From an uncultured Ignavibacteria bacterium (GTDB taxonomy: Bacteria; Bacteroidota; Ignavibacteria; Tepidaquicellales; OLB5), in assembly GCA_937873695.1 (NCBI GenBank), contig CALMYL010000011.1, forward strand, positions 1-64,000: a stretch of 64,000 nucleotides of DNA. The letters are read 5' to 3'. The translations under genes were made by a program, and so were the position numbers. Of this stretch, positions 55,350 through 64,000 are shown piece after piece. Below the pieces are notes generated by a model. That model did no database searches, had not been told where the DNA came from, and was given only the letters and a program-made list of their open reading frames with translations. Each line of letters opens with the position of its first letter. Within the stretch, counting starts at the first letter, position 1.

Positions 55350-57074
55350 ATGAAATTCAGCCAGTATTTTTTACCCACATTAAAGGAAGTACCCTCAGAT
55401 TCAGTGATTCCCTCACATATTTTGATGGTTCGCTCAGGTATGATAAGACAGCTGACTTCCGGAGTATATTCTTATTTACCGCTTGGATTAAGGGTTTTTA
55501 AGAAGGTTGAAAAAATAGTCAGGGAAGAAATGAATGCTATTGGCGGGTGTGAGTTTTATTTGCCGGCTCTTTCGCCAAATGAGTTGTGGGCCGAAACCGG
55601 CCGACTTGAAGATTATGGAGATGACATATTCAGGATAAAGAACCGCGAACTGGTGCTGGCGCCTACGCATGAGGAAGTTTTCACTTCAATTGCCAAGCCC
55701 AATCTAATATCATATAAGCAGCTTCCGCAGATTTGGTATCAGATACAGACGAAATTCCGCAATGAACCCAGGCCCCGAGGGGGCGTTCTTAGAGGCAGGC
55801 AGTTCACAATGAAGGACGCATACTCATTTGACACAACATGGGAGGGATTGGATGGATCATACGATAAACATGCGCAGGCATACAGAAATATTTTCACAAG
55901 GTGCGGATTGAGGTTTTTTACCGTATCAGCATTCAGCGGGGCAATGGGCGGAAGTGAATCTGAAGAATTTATGGTTGAAGCAGAGGCGGGTGAAGATACT
56001 GTTGTGCTGAGCAGCGATAATAAATATGCCTCAAATATTGAAGTTGCAGTTTCGCACTCAGAACTAATCGGGAGAATGAATACAGACCTGCCGCTGGAAG
56101 AATTTTACACTCCCGATATTAAGAGCATAGATGAACTTGCCGGATTTCTTGGCATTACAGACAGATCAAGGCTGGCAAAATCAAGGTTATTTGTTGTTCC
56201 ATCGAAGTCAGAACGTAAAAAAGATGACTATGTTCTGGCTCTGGTTTGCGGTGATGATGAGTTCAGCGAAACAAAACTAGCGAATAAGTTTGCAGGTATA
56301 AGACCCGGTCACCCTGAAGAACTGCTTGATATAGCGGGCGCAGATGCCGGTTATATAGGTCCGGTAAATTTCCGCAATAAGGATGTGAAAATAATCGCAG
56401 ATCTGAGATTAAGTGATGCTGATGAACTGATCAGCGGGGCATGCAGGAATGATTATCACATAAAAAATATCGATCTTAAGCGCGATGTACCGGGGATTAC
56501 TTATATGGATATCAGGACGGTTAAAGATGGTGAAAAGACATATGATCAAAGCGCAAACTTACGGATGACCAAAGCAATAGAAGTTGGCCACATATTTAAG
56601 CTTGGTACAAGGTATGCCGAAGCGCTTGGGGCAAAATACCTTGATGTTAACGGGAAGGAAAATGTTATTATAATGGGAAGTTACGGGATCGGTATAGAGC
56701 GTATTGCTGCCGCCTATATTGAACAGAATCATGACAAAGATGGTATTGTATGGAGCGGTGAGATCTCACCATTTGATATCCACCTGGTAAGTGTTAACAA
56801 AAAATCAGACCCTGTAAAGGAAGCAGCTCAGAAATTGTATGAAGAACTATCCGGAATGGGTTACGAAGTATTATTTGATGACAGGGATGATATAAGCCCG
56901 GGCGTGAAATTCAAAGATGCAGATCTTATCGGAATTCCCATTCAGCTTGTAGTTAGTGATAAAAACATGAAGAATGATGAAATTGAAGTAAAATTCAGAA
57001 AAACCGGTGAACGTGAAAGGATAAAGAGGGAACTTATGCTTGAAGCAATTCCGGATTTAATGGCAAAGTTATAA
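55350..57074 (+). CDS. proS: Prolyl-tRNA synthetase
   Basis: Product of 574 residues, the long bacterial ProS type. Class II motif 1 region MIRQLTSGVYSYLPLGLRV, motif 2 FRNEPRPRGGVLRGRQFTMKDAYSFD, an editing-domain insertion in the middle (about residues 230-390), motif 3 GSYGIGIERIAAA, then the anticodon-binding domain with VLFDDRDDISPGVKFKDADLIG. It charges tRNA-Pro. Confidence 0.97.
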   Translation: MKFSQYFLPTLKEVPSDSVIPSHILMVRSGMIRQLTSGVYSYLPLGLRVFKKVEKIVREEMNAIGGCEFYLPALSPNELWAETGRLEDYGDDIFRIKNRELVLAPTHEEVFTSIAKPNLISYKQLPQIWYQIQTKFRNEPRPRGGVLRGRQFTMKDAYSFDTTWEGLDGSYDKHAQAYRNIFTRCGLRFFTVSAFSGAMGGSESEEFMVEAEAGEDTVVLSSDNKYASNIEVAVSHSELIGRMNTDLPLEEFYTPDIKSIDELAGFLGITDRSRLAKSRLFVVPSKSERKKDDYVLALVCGDDEFSETKLANKFAGIRPGHPEELLDIAGADAGYIGPVNFRNKDVKIIADLRLSDADELISGACRNDYHIKNIDLKRDVPGITYMDIRTVKDGEKTYDQSANLRMTKAIEVGHIFKLGTRYAEALGAKYLDVNGKENVIIMGSYGIGIERIAAAYIEQNHDKDGIVWSGEISPFDIHLVSVNKKSDPVKEAAQKLYEELSGMGYEVLFDDRDDISPGVKFKDADLIGIPIQLVVSDKNMKNDEIEVKFRKTGERERIKRELMLEAIPDLMAKL

Positions 57075-57210
57075 TATTGCTAATTAATCAAAAAATTGTA
57101 ATTTTACGCCTGATTCAGGTAAACTCAACAATCAATAATTCCACAAGAAAGTAAATACAACTCTATAGCTAAAAGTTTATACCATTCTATTTTAAACTAA
57201 ATTTATATTT

Positions 57211-58785
57211 TTGGGCTTAAGTTTATCTAACAGGCAGCTTTTTTTATTCGGGCTTGTAGTTATAATTGCAGGAGCTGTTTTTGGAGGCGTCAGCCTGACG
57301 TATCCCTTTGGTAGAGACCAGGCAATTTATGCGTACGCCGGAAAACTGCTGCTTGAAGGAAAGATGAACTACCTTCATGTATTTGATCTTAAGCCCCCGG
57401 GAATTCATTTCCTCTTCGCTTTTATCCAGTTTGTTTCAGGTGAATCCATGCTCAATGCAAGGATCTTTGATATTGCATGGCAGGTTATAACTGGATTTGT
57501 ATTATTTCTGATTTCAATCAGGCTCACTAAGCAGAAATATTTATCCCTTCTTTCTTCTCTAATATACCTGTTCCTTTACTACAGGCAGGATTACTGGCAT
57601 ACTTTGCAGGCAGATGGTTCATTAAATCTTTTGTTTGCTCTGGTTATACTTTTGCTGCTTTCAAGTTATGAGCAACATTCATTTGTAAAGATATTTTTTG
57701 CCGGCGTATTATTTGCTCTTGCCTTAATATTCAAATATACTATAATTTCCTTTGTTCCATTGCTGTTTCTTGTGTTTCTTCTGGATAGAAAAAGCCTGTT
57801 TTCCATCAGAGTCAAAAATGCAGTAATTTTTACTTTTGGACTAATGATAACCGGTGGAGCGATGGTTTTGTTTTATTATTTCAGTGGTGCGCTGAGCGCT
57901 TTCTGGGATATTCAGTTCACACAGACTCCACTTTACACAAAGATTGCATATGAAACTGAAACCAAAGGATACATTGCCAGCCAGCTCGTGAAGTTATTTA
58001 CTTACTCGGTCTATAGCCCGCTGATAGTACTTTCAGTTTTTGCTTTTCTGTTCGTGAGCTTCAGGAAAAAATTTGAATTCCCGAATTTACTTCTCTTCAT
58101 ATGGATATTTTCATCTCTGTTCAGCCTTATCATACAATGGAAATTCTATTATTATCACTTTCTTGTAATTATTCCTGCACTTTCGGCAGGTGCTGTTTTT
58201 GCTTTGTCGAAGATAAAAGATATTCTGAAAAACAGGAATATCCTTTATATGTTTTTTGTGGCAGCATTTTCAGCAGGATTGTTTGTTTTTGCGGTAAAAC
58301 CATATTTATCCGGATATCCTCTACTGATAAGTTATTTATCGGGAAATGAAGATCTGGAGAGTGCATATATAAAGAATGGCTTTACAGCAGATTCAGTATT
58401 TATGATAGGTAAGACCCTGAAAGCAGCTGAGATAGTGAAGAATGAAACAAACATTGATGATGGAATTTTTGTATGGGGATTTGATCCTCTCATTTATTAC
58501 CTTTCAGGAAGAAAGTGTGTTTCAAGGTTTATTTATAATTTTCCTTTATTGTGGAAAGGAGAAAATTCCTCTTTTAAAAGGGAGTTTCTGAATGAAATTG
58601 AAAGAAAGAATCCTAAATTGATTATTGTAGCCTCAAATGACCCATTGTATTTTATTTCTGGATACGATGAAGATTCAAAGAAACTTATTAAGCGATTTCC
58701 TGAATTCGATTCATTCCTTAGTTCTAAATATGAGTTTCTGGATATTGCCGGAGATTACGAGGTGTATGAATTAAAGAAATGGTAA
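57211..58785 (+). CDS. Family 39-type membrane glycosyltransferase (PMT/ArnT-like)
   Basis: Product of 524 residues with a TTG start; the first alternative start comes much later. About twelve membrane segments. The first periplasmic loop has GRDQAIYAYAGKLLLEGKMNYLHVFDLKPPG, the acidic-loop pattern of PMT_2/ArnT enzymes that use a polyprenyl-phosphate sugar. It probably glycosylates lipid A, a glycan or a protein on the outer face of the inner membrane. It overlaps maf by 7 bp and opens a likely envelope run. Confidence 0.8.
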   Translation: MGLSLSNRQLFLFGLVVIIAGAVFGGVSLTYPFGRDQAIYAYAGKLLLEGKMNYLHVFDLKPPGIHFLFAFIQFVSGESMLNARIFDIAWQVITGFVLFLISIRLTKQKYLSLLSSLIYLFLYYRQDYWHTLQADGSLNLLFALVILLLLSSYEQHSFVKIFFAGVLFALALIFKYTIISFVPLLFLVFLLDRKSLFSIRVKNAVIFTFGLMITGGAMVLFYYFSGALSAFWDIQFTQTPLYTKIAYETETKGYIASQLVKLFTYSVYSPLIVLSVFAFLFVSFRKKFEFPNLLLFIWIFSSLFSLIIQWKFYYYHFLVIIPALSAGAVFALSKIKDILKNRNILYMFFVAAFSAGLFVFAVKPYLSGYPLLISYLSGNEDLESAYIKNGFTADSVFMIGKTLKAAEIVKNETNIDDGIFVWGFDPLIYYLSGRKCVSRFIYNFPLLWKGENSSFKREFLNEIERKNPKLIIVASNDPLYFISGYDEDSKKLIKRFPEFDSFLSSKYEFLDIAGDYEVYELKKW

Positions 58786-59378
58786 AAAATAAGAAAATAA
58801 TCCTCGCTTCGGCTTCACCCAGAAGAAAATTGCTTTTAAATGCATTATTAAAGAATTTTGGATTGAAGTTTGATGTAATACAAGCTAATATTGTTGAATA
58901 TATACCTGAAAAAGTCAAAAATTATGGCAAATTTGCAGCTGATTTGGCTGAGCTTAAAGCGCTTGAAGTTGCCGTAAACAATAATGGATTAATTATAGCA
59001 GCTGATACCATCGTAGTTTTCAACGGAAGGATTCTGGGGAAACCGTCATCACCCTCAGAAGCTGTGAAAATGCTGAATACTCTGAGCGGAAATCAACACA
59101 GAGTATATACTGGTTTAGTAGTTTTTGATACGGAAGGCGATAAGTTATATAAAACATTTGAAGTTACTTCTGTTAAGTTCAGGAAGATCCAGCGTAAAGA
59201 GATCAATTTTTATGTGAAATCCGGTTCACCTCTGGATAAAGCGGGGGCATACGGGATCCAGGATGATTTTGGAAGTACTTTTGTGGAGAAGATAAACGGT
59301 GATTACTTTAATGTTGTTGGATTGCCGGTTTATAAACTTTATGATGCATTGAGTGATTTTATAAAATTGATAAATTGA
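58779..59378 (+). CDS. maf: Maf-type nucleotide pyrophosphatase
   Basis: Product of 199 residues. ILASASPRRKLLLNAL is the Maf N-terminal signature; DTIVVFNGRILGKPSSPSEA and GLVVFD, then SGSPLDKAGAYGIQDDFG complete the fold. Maf proteins hydrolyse dTTP/UTP or modified nucleotides, a housecleaning role. Which subtype (YhdE or YceF) cannot be told. Confidence 0.92.
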   Translation: MVKNKKIILASASPRRKLLLNALLKNFGLKFDVIQANIVEYIPEKVKNYGKFAADLAELKALEVAVNNNGLIIAADTIVVFNGRILGKPSSPSEAVKMLNTLSGNQHRVYTGLVVFDTEGDKLYKTFEVTSVKFRKIQRKEINFYVKSGSPLDKAGAYGIQDDFGSTFVEKINGDYFNVVGLPVYKLYDALSDFIKLIN

Positions 59379-60353
59379 TTGTACCAGAAGTATAAAAAAA
59401 AGATAATATTTTCGGTGGTTTTAGGGGCTGTAGTGTTCCTTGGGTTGAGCATTTATGCAAATTTTGAAGAATTGATGGAGGCGTTTGCCTTGTACAACTG
59501 GATCATGTTTCCGGTTATTTTGATTCTTTCGCTGTGTAATTATTGTTTCAGATTTTTGCGGTGGGAATATTATACAAAAGTGCTGGATATTAAAATTGAC
59601 AGAAAAATGAGCTTTGTGATCTTCCTTTCATCATTTATTATGTCAGTTACTCCGGGTAAAATAGGCGAAGTGTTTAAATCTTATTTACTTAAAGAACAAA
59701 ATGGTACACCCGTAAGCAAGAGTGCGCCCATTGTTTTTGCAGAGAGAATTACTGATTTTCTCTCGCTGGTTCTGCTGAGTTTGACTGGTGCGCTTATGTT
59801 TGGTTATGGTACAAATCTGATTATTGGGTTCGGGCTTCTGTTTGTATTGACAGTTTTTGTCATAAGCAATAAAAAACTTTCATACGCAATAATAGGTCTG
59901 CTTGAAAAGATCAGTTTTATTTCCAGAAAATCACACAAAATTCATACCGCTTATGACAGCATATATCAAATGGTAAAATTTAAGGAATTAATAATAACCA
60001 TAATTTTGAGTATTTTTGCCTGGTCATTTGAATGTTTGAGTTTTTACCTGGTTATAAACGGTTTCAGTGTCTTTGGGGCGCCGCATATTGATATTTTTAT
60101 AGCTACTTTTGTATATGGCTTTGCTACTATCGCTGGCGCCGCGACAATGCTTCCGGGCGGATTAGGGGCAACTGACGCAAGTATAACCGGTTTACTGGTT
60201 CTTCTTGCAATTCCAAAGAGTGTTTCAGTAGCGGCTACTTTGATCATAAGGGCAGCTACATTGTGGTTTGCCGTAATTGTTGGAATTGCGGCAGTTATGA
60301 TTTATCAGAAGATATCTCATAAAAATATTAACGAAATTGTTTTGGAATCATAA
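59379..60353 (+). CDS. Lysylphosphatidylglycerol synthase TM region / flippase-like protein
   Basis: Product of 324 residues with a TTG start 1 bp after the maf stop. About eight membrane segments. Motifs of the UPF0104/YbhN family: RFLRWEYYTKVLDIKI, SVTPGKIGEVFKSYLLKE, ERITDFLSLVLLS and MLPGGLGATDASITGLL. Family members act as membrane lipid or lipid-sugar flippase-like proteins. No catalytic MprF domain is fused. Confidence 0.82.
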   Translation: MYQKYKKKIIFSVVLGAVVFLGLSIYANFEELMEAFALYNWIMFPVILILSLCNYCFRFLRWEYYTKVLDIKIDRKMSFVIFLSSFIMSVTPGKIGEVFKSYLLKEQNGTPVSKSAPIVFAERITDFLSLVLLSLTGALMFGYGTNLIIGFGLLFVLTVFVISNKKLSYAIIGLLEKISFISRKSHKIHTAYDSIYQMVKFKELIITIILSIFAWSFECLSFYLVINGFSVFGAPHIDIFIATFVYGFATIAGAATMLPGGLGATDASITGLLVLLAIPKSVSVAATLIIRAATLWFAVIVGIAAVMIYQKISHKNINEIVLES

Positions 60354-60365
60354 CAATTATATATT

Positions 60366-60779
60366 ATGGAAAGAAAAATACGTGTAATTATCGCTAAAGC
60401 CGGTCTTGACGGCCACGATAGGGGTGCGAAAGTAATTGCAGCTGCATTCAGGGATGCAGGAATTGAAGTGATTTATTTAGGCTTAAGGCAAACCCCTGAA
60501 ATGATAGTGGAAGCAGCCCTTCAGGAAGATGCAGACGCTATTGGAATAAGTATTCTAAGCGGGGCTCACATGACTGTATTCAGGAAGATACTTGACACCA
60601 TGAAAACAAAACAGGTGGATAATGTACTGCTTTTTGGCGGTGGTATAATTCCTAAAGAGGATATTGATAAGCTAAAGGCTATCGGCGTGGGAGAGTTGTT
60701 TACACCGGGGACTCCCACAACTGAGACTATTGAATATGTAAAAAACTGGGTAGCAGAACACAGGAAACTTGAAGTTTAA
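60366..60779 (+). CDS. Cobalamin-binding domain protein (methylmalonyl-CoA mutase C-terminal type)
   Basis: Product of 137 residues: a stand-alone B12-binding domain. The DxHxxG cobalamin motif is DGHDRG near residues 15-20; SGAHMTVFR and [16 protein letters not shown] match the methylmalonyl-CoA mutase small domain. The large catalytic subunit is not nearby. It would need a partner encoded elsewhere. Confidence 0.88.
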   Translation: MERKIRVIIAKAGLDGHDRGAKVIAAAFRDAGIEVIYLGLRQTPEMIVEAALQEDADAIGISILSGAHMTVFRKILDTMKTKQVDNVLLFGGGIIPKEDIDKLKAIGVGELFTPGTPTTETIEYVKNWVAEHRKLEV

Positions 60780-60804
60780 GAACAATTATTAATTAATATC
60801 AGAA

Positions 60805-62199
60805 ATGGCAATCAAATTTGGTACTGATGGCTGGAGAGCAGTCATTGCAGATGAATATACTTTTGATAATTTAAGAAAGATATCTAAGGCAACGGCAATA
60901 GCTTTTGAAGGTCACCCAAAGATAAAAAACGGAATAGTTATCGGCTATGATACAAGGTTCCTTTCTAAGGAATTTTCCGAATGCGCTGCAGAAGTTTTCG
61001 CAAATCACGGCGTGAAGGTATTCCTTACCGATTCCTTTGTAACTACCCCAACAGTATCTCTTTTGAGCAGAGATAAAAATCTGGCTTACGGAGTTATGAT
61101 CACATCTTCACATAATCCTGCAAAATATAACGGCTTTAAACTGAAAGACGAATTCGGCGGCTCAATGGGGCCGATTCATCTGAATGTTATTGAAGAAAGG
61201 CTGAAAGATTCCGATAGTTTTGACTACGGCAGCGGTACGCTTGTTGAATTCATAAATTCGGGCAAAATTGAATATATAAAAGGTAAGGAATATTACAGGA
61301 AAACTTTAGAAGAAAAAATAGAAACCACAAAGATAAACTCATCCGGAATAAAGATCATTTATGACGCAATGTATGGTTCCGGTCAGGGAATGATGGAGGG
61401 TATTATTAATTTTACCGCGCTTCGCAGTGAGGTGAATCCCTCATTCGGTGGTTCAAGTCCGGAACCCGTAAGGAAGAATCTGGATCTTATATCCTCCGAG
61501 ATCAAAAATGGCAGTTATGATATTGGTATTGTTACCGATGGTGACGCTGATAGAATAGCTATTTTTGATGAGAATGGTGAGTTTGTTGATGCCCAGAAAA
61601 CATTTGCTCTGCTGCTTACTTACATGGTGGAAAATAAAAAAATGACCGGCGGCGTTGTGAGAGGATTTTCCTCAAGTGATGTTATAAAAGAAATATGCGA
61701 TGAGTATGGTCTAAAGCTTTATACTGTGCCTATCGGTTTTAAGTATATCAGTGAGTTGATGATAAAAGAGGATATTCTCATTGGCGCAGAAGAAAGCGGC
61801 GGCATAGGTTTAAAGCATCATTTGCCTGAACGTGACGGAATCTTTAATGGTATGATGTTTTCTGAGATGCTTGCGGTTAAAAAGAAAAAAATGAGCGAGT
61901 TGATTTCTGAAATTGAAAAGAAGTATGGTAAGTATTATTACAAAAGGATTGACCAGCATCTTTCAAGCAATGAGCTTAAATCCGAATTGATTGAGCTTAC
62001 AAAGGGATTGAAAGAAGTTGCGGGACTTAAAGTCATTGGGCAGGATACGCTGGATGGCTGCAAACTGCTGTTTGAAAACGGTTGGCTTTTAGTCAGAGCC
62101 TCGGGAACCGAACCATTGCTGAGGATTTATACGGAAACCACAGGTGAAAACAAAACCGAAGAAATATTAAGTGATATTAAAAAGAAGTTTAAACTATAA
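60805..62199 (+). CDS. Phosphohexomutase (phosphoglucomutase/phosphomannomutase family)
   Basis: Product of 464 residues. Catalytic serine loop TSSHNPAKYNGFK, metal loop DGDADRIAIFD, sugar-binding EESGG and phosphate-binding RASGTEPLLRIY. It interconverts hexose 1- and 6-phosphates; placed before an export gene, it probably supplies sugars for polysaccharide synthesis. Confidence 0.93.
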   Translation: MAIKFGTDGWRAVIADEYTFDNLRKISKATAIAFEGHPKIKNGIVIGYDTRFLSKEFSECAAEVFANHGVKVFLTDSFVTTPTVSLLSRDKNLAYGVMITSSHNPAKYNGFKLKDEFGGSMGPIHLNVIEERLKDSDSFDYGSGTLVEFINSGKIEYIKGKEYYRKTLEEKIETTKINSSGIKIIYDAMYGSGQGMMEGIINFTALRSEVNPSFGGSSPEPVRKNLDLISSEIKNGSYDIGIVTDGDADRIAIFDENGEFVDAQKTFALLLTYMVENKKMTGGVVRGFSSSDVIKEICDEYGLKLYTVPIGFKYISELMIKEDILIGAEESGGIGLKHHLPERDGIFNGMMFSEMLAVKKKKMSELISEIEKKYGKYYYKRIDQHLSSNELKSELIELTKGLKEVAGLKVIGQDTLDGCKLLFENGWLLVRASGTEPLLRIYTETTGENKTEEILSDIKKKFKL

Positions 62200-62201
62200 G
62201 A

Positions 62202-63917
62202 ATGAGAATTAGACTAAATTTATTTTTGGCATTTATATTTACTGTAGTAAATCTAAGTGTATTTTCGCAAAGCGGCTTGAATGATAAGGACCCCACTTCC
62301 AAAAGCAACCCGTTAAAGCAGTTGGATCTGAATATGAATACCAACAAGATGGATCTACAGAACATGGATATTCTGAAACAGATCGAGCCATCAGCAAATA
62401 CAAGTACAATATATAATGATCAATTGCTGGAAGGTGCAGTTGATGCAGGTAAGTATATTGTTGGTCCAAATGACATATTTTCGCTGGGTATATGGGGTGT
62501 TGTAAACACTCCTTTGCCGCTTGCTGTTAGTCCCGAAGGATCTTTAATTATACCAAGCGTGGGCGAGGTCGCAGTCTCAGGGTTAACTTTGAGTGAAGCG
62601 AAAAACAGGGTTGTTGCAGCGGTGAAAAAGAGATTTATTTCCGCTGAAATAACTTTGACTCTTGTATCACCTCGCAGATTCCTGGTTACGGTTTCAGGAG
62701 TTGGTCAGGGTACTTATCCAACTTCAGCAATTATGAGGGCAAGTTCTTTGATTGCGTTTATTTTTAGTGATAGTTTATCACTCATGAAATCAGGAACAAC
62801 TCCCGGCGAAAAATATAATTTCAGCTTCAGAAACATTAAACTGAAACGCAAAAATGGTGAAATTCAGAGGATTGATCTTTATGAATATTTTGCTACGCAG
62901 AATGAACGGTATAATCCATTTTTACGAGAGGGTGATGTTATAACACTTCAAAAATATGACTGGGAAGGAAAGTTTATTGCGGTACAGGGGGCGGTTCAGT
63001 TCCCCGGAGTGTTTGAATATATCCCCGGTGATGACCTTGAGACAGCAATACAACTGGTTAGGGGAGTTGCTTCTGTAGCAAATCTGGATAGTATTACTGT
63101 TTCAAGGATGGATCCAACTGCAACGAAAATGGAAAAGATCTATCTGAATTTTGAAAAGGATAAGAATTTTAAATTAGAACCTAATGACAGGGTGTACGTA
63201 AACGCGTTTGCGGAGCAAAGAAGAGATTTTAAGGTCTTGGTTTTAGGAGAGGTTGTAAGACCGGGAAACTATCCGATTACGCTTAATACAACCAGACTTT
63301 CTGATATTATAAACGAAGCAGGGGGGCTGTTGCCAAATTCTTATCTGCCGAATTCAGAGGTTTACAGAAAACTTGATACATTTTTTATCCAGACAAAGAA
63401 CAGGGATACTCTTGAAAATGTGTATACCAGACGACTTAATGATATTGTTTCAAACAAAGAAGAGAAGGAAAGTTTTGATCAGGACCTGCTATATAAGATT
63501 GGCAGAGTGAATGTTGATTTTAGTAAACTTGAAAAAGGTGATAATTCACAGGATATTATTCTTAAGAATGGCGATATTGTATATATTGCTGATAATAAGA
63601 AGGAAGTTTATGTATATGGCCAGGTGAACCGGCCGGGCTTTGTTCCATACAAAGAAGGGGCTGACGCGCAGTACTACATAGATGCCGCAGGTGGATATGG
63701 CGAGCGCGCAGATGAAGATGAGATCCGGGTCATTAAATTCAAAACACGTGAATGGCTTGAGCCCGATGAGGCGACAATCCAGTCAAGTGATTTTGTATAC
63801 GTTCCAAGAGTAATAAAACGTGACTTTGCCTACGATATTGATCTCATATCAAAAGTAGCCGGAGTAATTGTTAGCGTCATAACATTAACATTATTAGTAA
63901 TTCAATCACAAAAATAA
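62202..63917 (+). CDS. Polysaccharide export protein with SLBB domains
   Basis: Product of 571 residues. Signal peptide (MRIRLNLFLAFIFTVVNLSVFSQ), a Poly_export domain (YIVGPNDIFSLGIWGVVNTPLPLAVSPEG), then SLBB-type repeats with VQGAVQFPGVFEYIPGDDL, VLVLGEVVRPGNYPITL and VYVYGQVNRPGFVPYKEG. A hydrophobic helix near the C-terminus (KVAGVIVSVITLTLLVI) replaces the outer membrane helix of Wza. It is the outer membrane channel part of a capsule or exopolysaccharide exporter; the next gene looks like its chain-length partner. Confidence 0.9.
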   Translation: MRIRLNLFLAFIFTVVNLSVFSQSGLNDKDPTSKSNPLKQLDLNMNTNKMDLQNMDILKQIEPSANTSTIYNDQLLEGAVDAGKYIVGPNDIFSLGIWGVVNTPLPLAVSPEGSLIIPSVGEVAVSGLTLSEAKNRVVAAVKKRFISAEITLTLVSPRRFLVTVSGVGQGTYPTSAIMRASSLIAFIFSDSLSLMKSGTTPGEKYNFSFRNIKLKRKNGEIQRIDLYEYFATQNERYNPFLREGDVITLQKYDWEGKFIAVQGAVQFPGVFEYIPGDDLETAIQLVRGVASVANLDSITVSRMDPTATKMEKIYLNFEKDKNFKLEPNDRVYVNAFAEQRRDFKVLVLGEVVRPGNYPITLNTTRLSDIINEAGGLLPNSYLPNSEVYRKLDTFFIQTKNRDTLENVYTRRLNDIVSNKEEKESFDQDLLYKIGRVNVDFSKLEKGDNSQDIILKNGDIVYIADNKKEVYVYGQVNRPGFVPYKEGADAQYYIDAAGGYGERADEDEIRVIKFKTREWLEPDEATIQSSDFVYVPRVIKRDFAYDIDLISKVAGVIVSVITLTLLVIQSQK

Positions 63918-63924
63918 AGTAATT

Positions 63925-64000
63925 TTGGAAAATCAGAATCATACTCAACAAGCTAGTACATTTACATTAATCGATGTTTTATCAGTTTATTTCAAGTACA
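63925..64000 (+). CDS. Start of a Wzz-like chain-length determinant protein (cut by the window end)
   Basis: Only about 25 codons are visible: TTG start, then ENQNHTQQASTFTLIDVLSVYFKY, which has the LIDVL-x-x-YF pattern at the start of the first membrane helix of Wzz/GumC-type polysaccharide co-polymerases. It starts 7 bp after the SLBB export gene. The rest of the gene is outside the window. Confidence 0.5.
   Translation, partial: MENQNHTQQASTFTLIDVLSVYFKY

Overview
The window looks like chromosome from a non-photosynthetic relative of the Chlorobi in the Bacteroidota superphylum, most likely Ignavibacteria. Three things suggest this. Five secreted proteins end in type IX secretion (T9SS) sorting domains that open with the motif NYPNPFNP. 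Promoters repeatedly read TTG-N19/20-TAnnTTTG, the Bacteroidota-type sigma-A pattern. TTG start codons are common. No similarity search was run, so the taxonomic call is an inference from motifs and gene content.

Layout. (1) 1-10.4 kb: five secreted T9SS cargo proteins, three of them tandem paralogues made of YCF48/BNR-type beta-propeller repeats, each gene closed by its own terminator. (2) 10.8-25.7 kb: the ribosomal protein superoperon from rplB to rplQ, with secY, map, infA and rpoA. It starts at rplB: rpsJ, rplC, rplD and rplW are not upstream. It is interrupted by a tRNA-Gln gene and by a terminated gene for an abundant-looking outer membrane protein. (3) 25.8-36.5 kb: housekeeping genes (engB, a probable phosphoserine-type aminotransferase with a phosphoglycerate dehydrogenase-like enzyme, dnaN-recF-DUF721-gyrB, uppP, a cyclophilin, holA). 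(4) 36.5-41.6 kb: an ECF sigma factor with a likely membrane regulator, then tig-clpP on the minus strand (trigger factor has a His-Asp tail), and anmK. (5) 41.6-45.7 kb: an accessory stretch with short palindromes, an SDR enzyme, and a visibly AT-rich two-gene ATPase/TOPRIM-like module that is the best candidate for a defence system. (6) 45.7-52.5 kb, mostly minus strand: an aminotransferase, a partial branched-chain amino acid ABC transporter (livM-livG-livF, no livH or binding protein), a tRNA-Val followed by three decayed tRNA-Val-like copies broken up by small hairpins, an MFS transporter, a stand-alone RapZ C-terminal domain and a tRNA-Gly. (7) 52.6-64 kb: an orphan receiver protein, small secreted or lipoprotein genes, proS, then a mainly envelope-related plus-strand run (glycosyltransferase, maf, flippase-like protein, B12-binding protein, phosphohexomutase, SLBB export protein, start of a Wzz-like gene).

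The observations I rate highest are the AT-rich ATPase + TOPRIM-like pair (42.8-44.6 kb) and the tRNA-Val-derived array with nested hairpin insertions (49.9-50.6 kb). The inserted hairpins resemble palindromes at 41.7 and 45.7 kb: arms vary but the centre is usually AAAG, GAAG or their complements, which suggests one family of small mobile palindromes.
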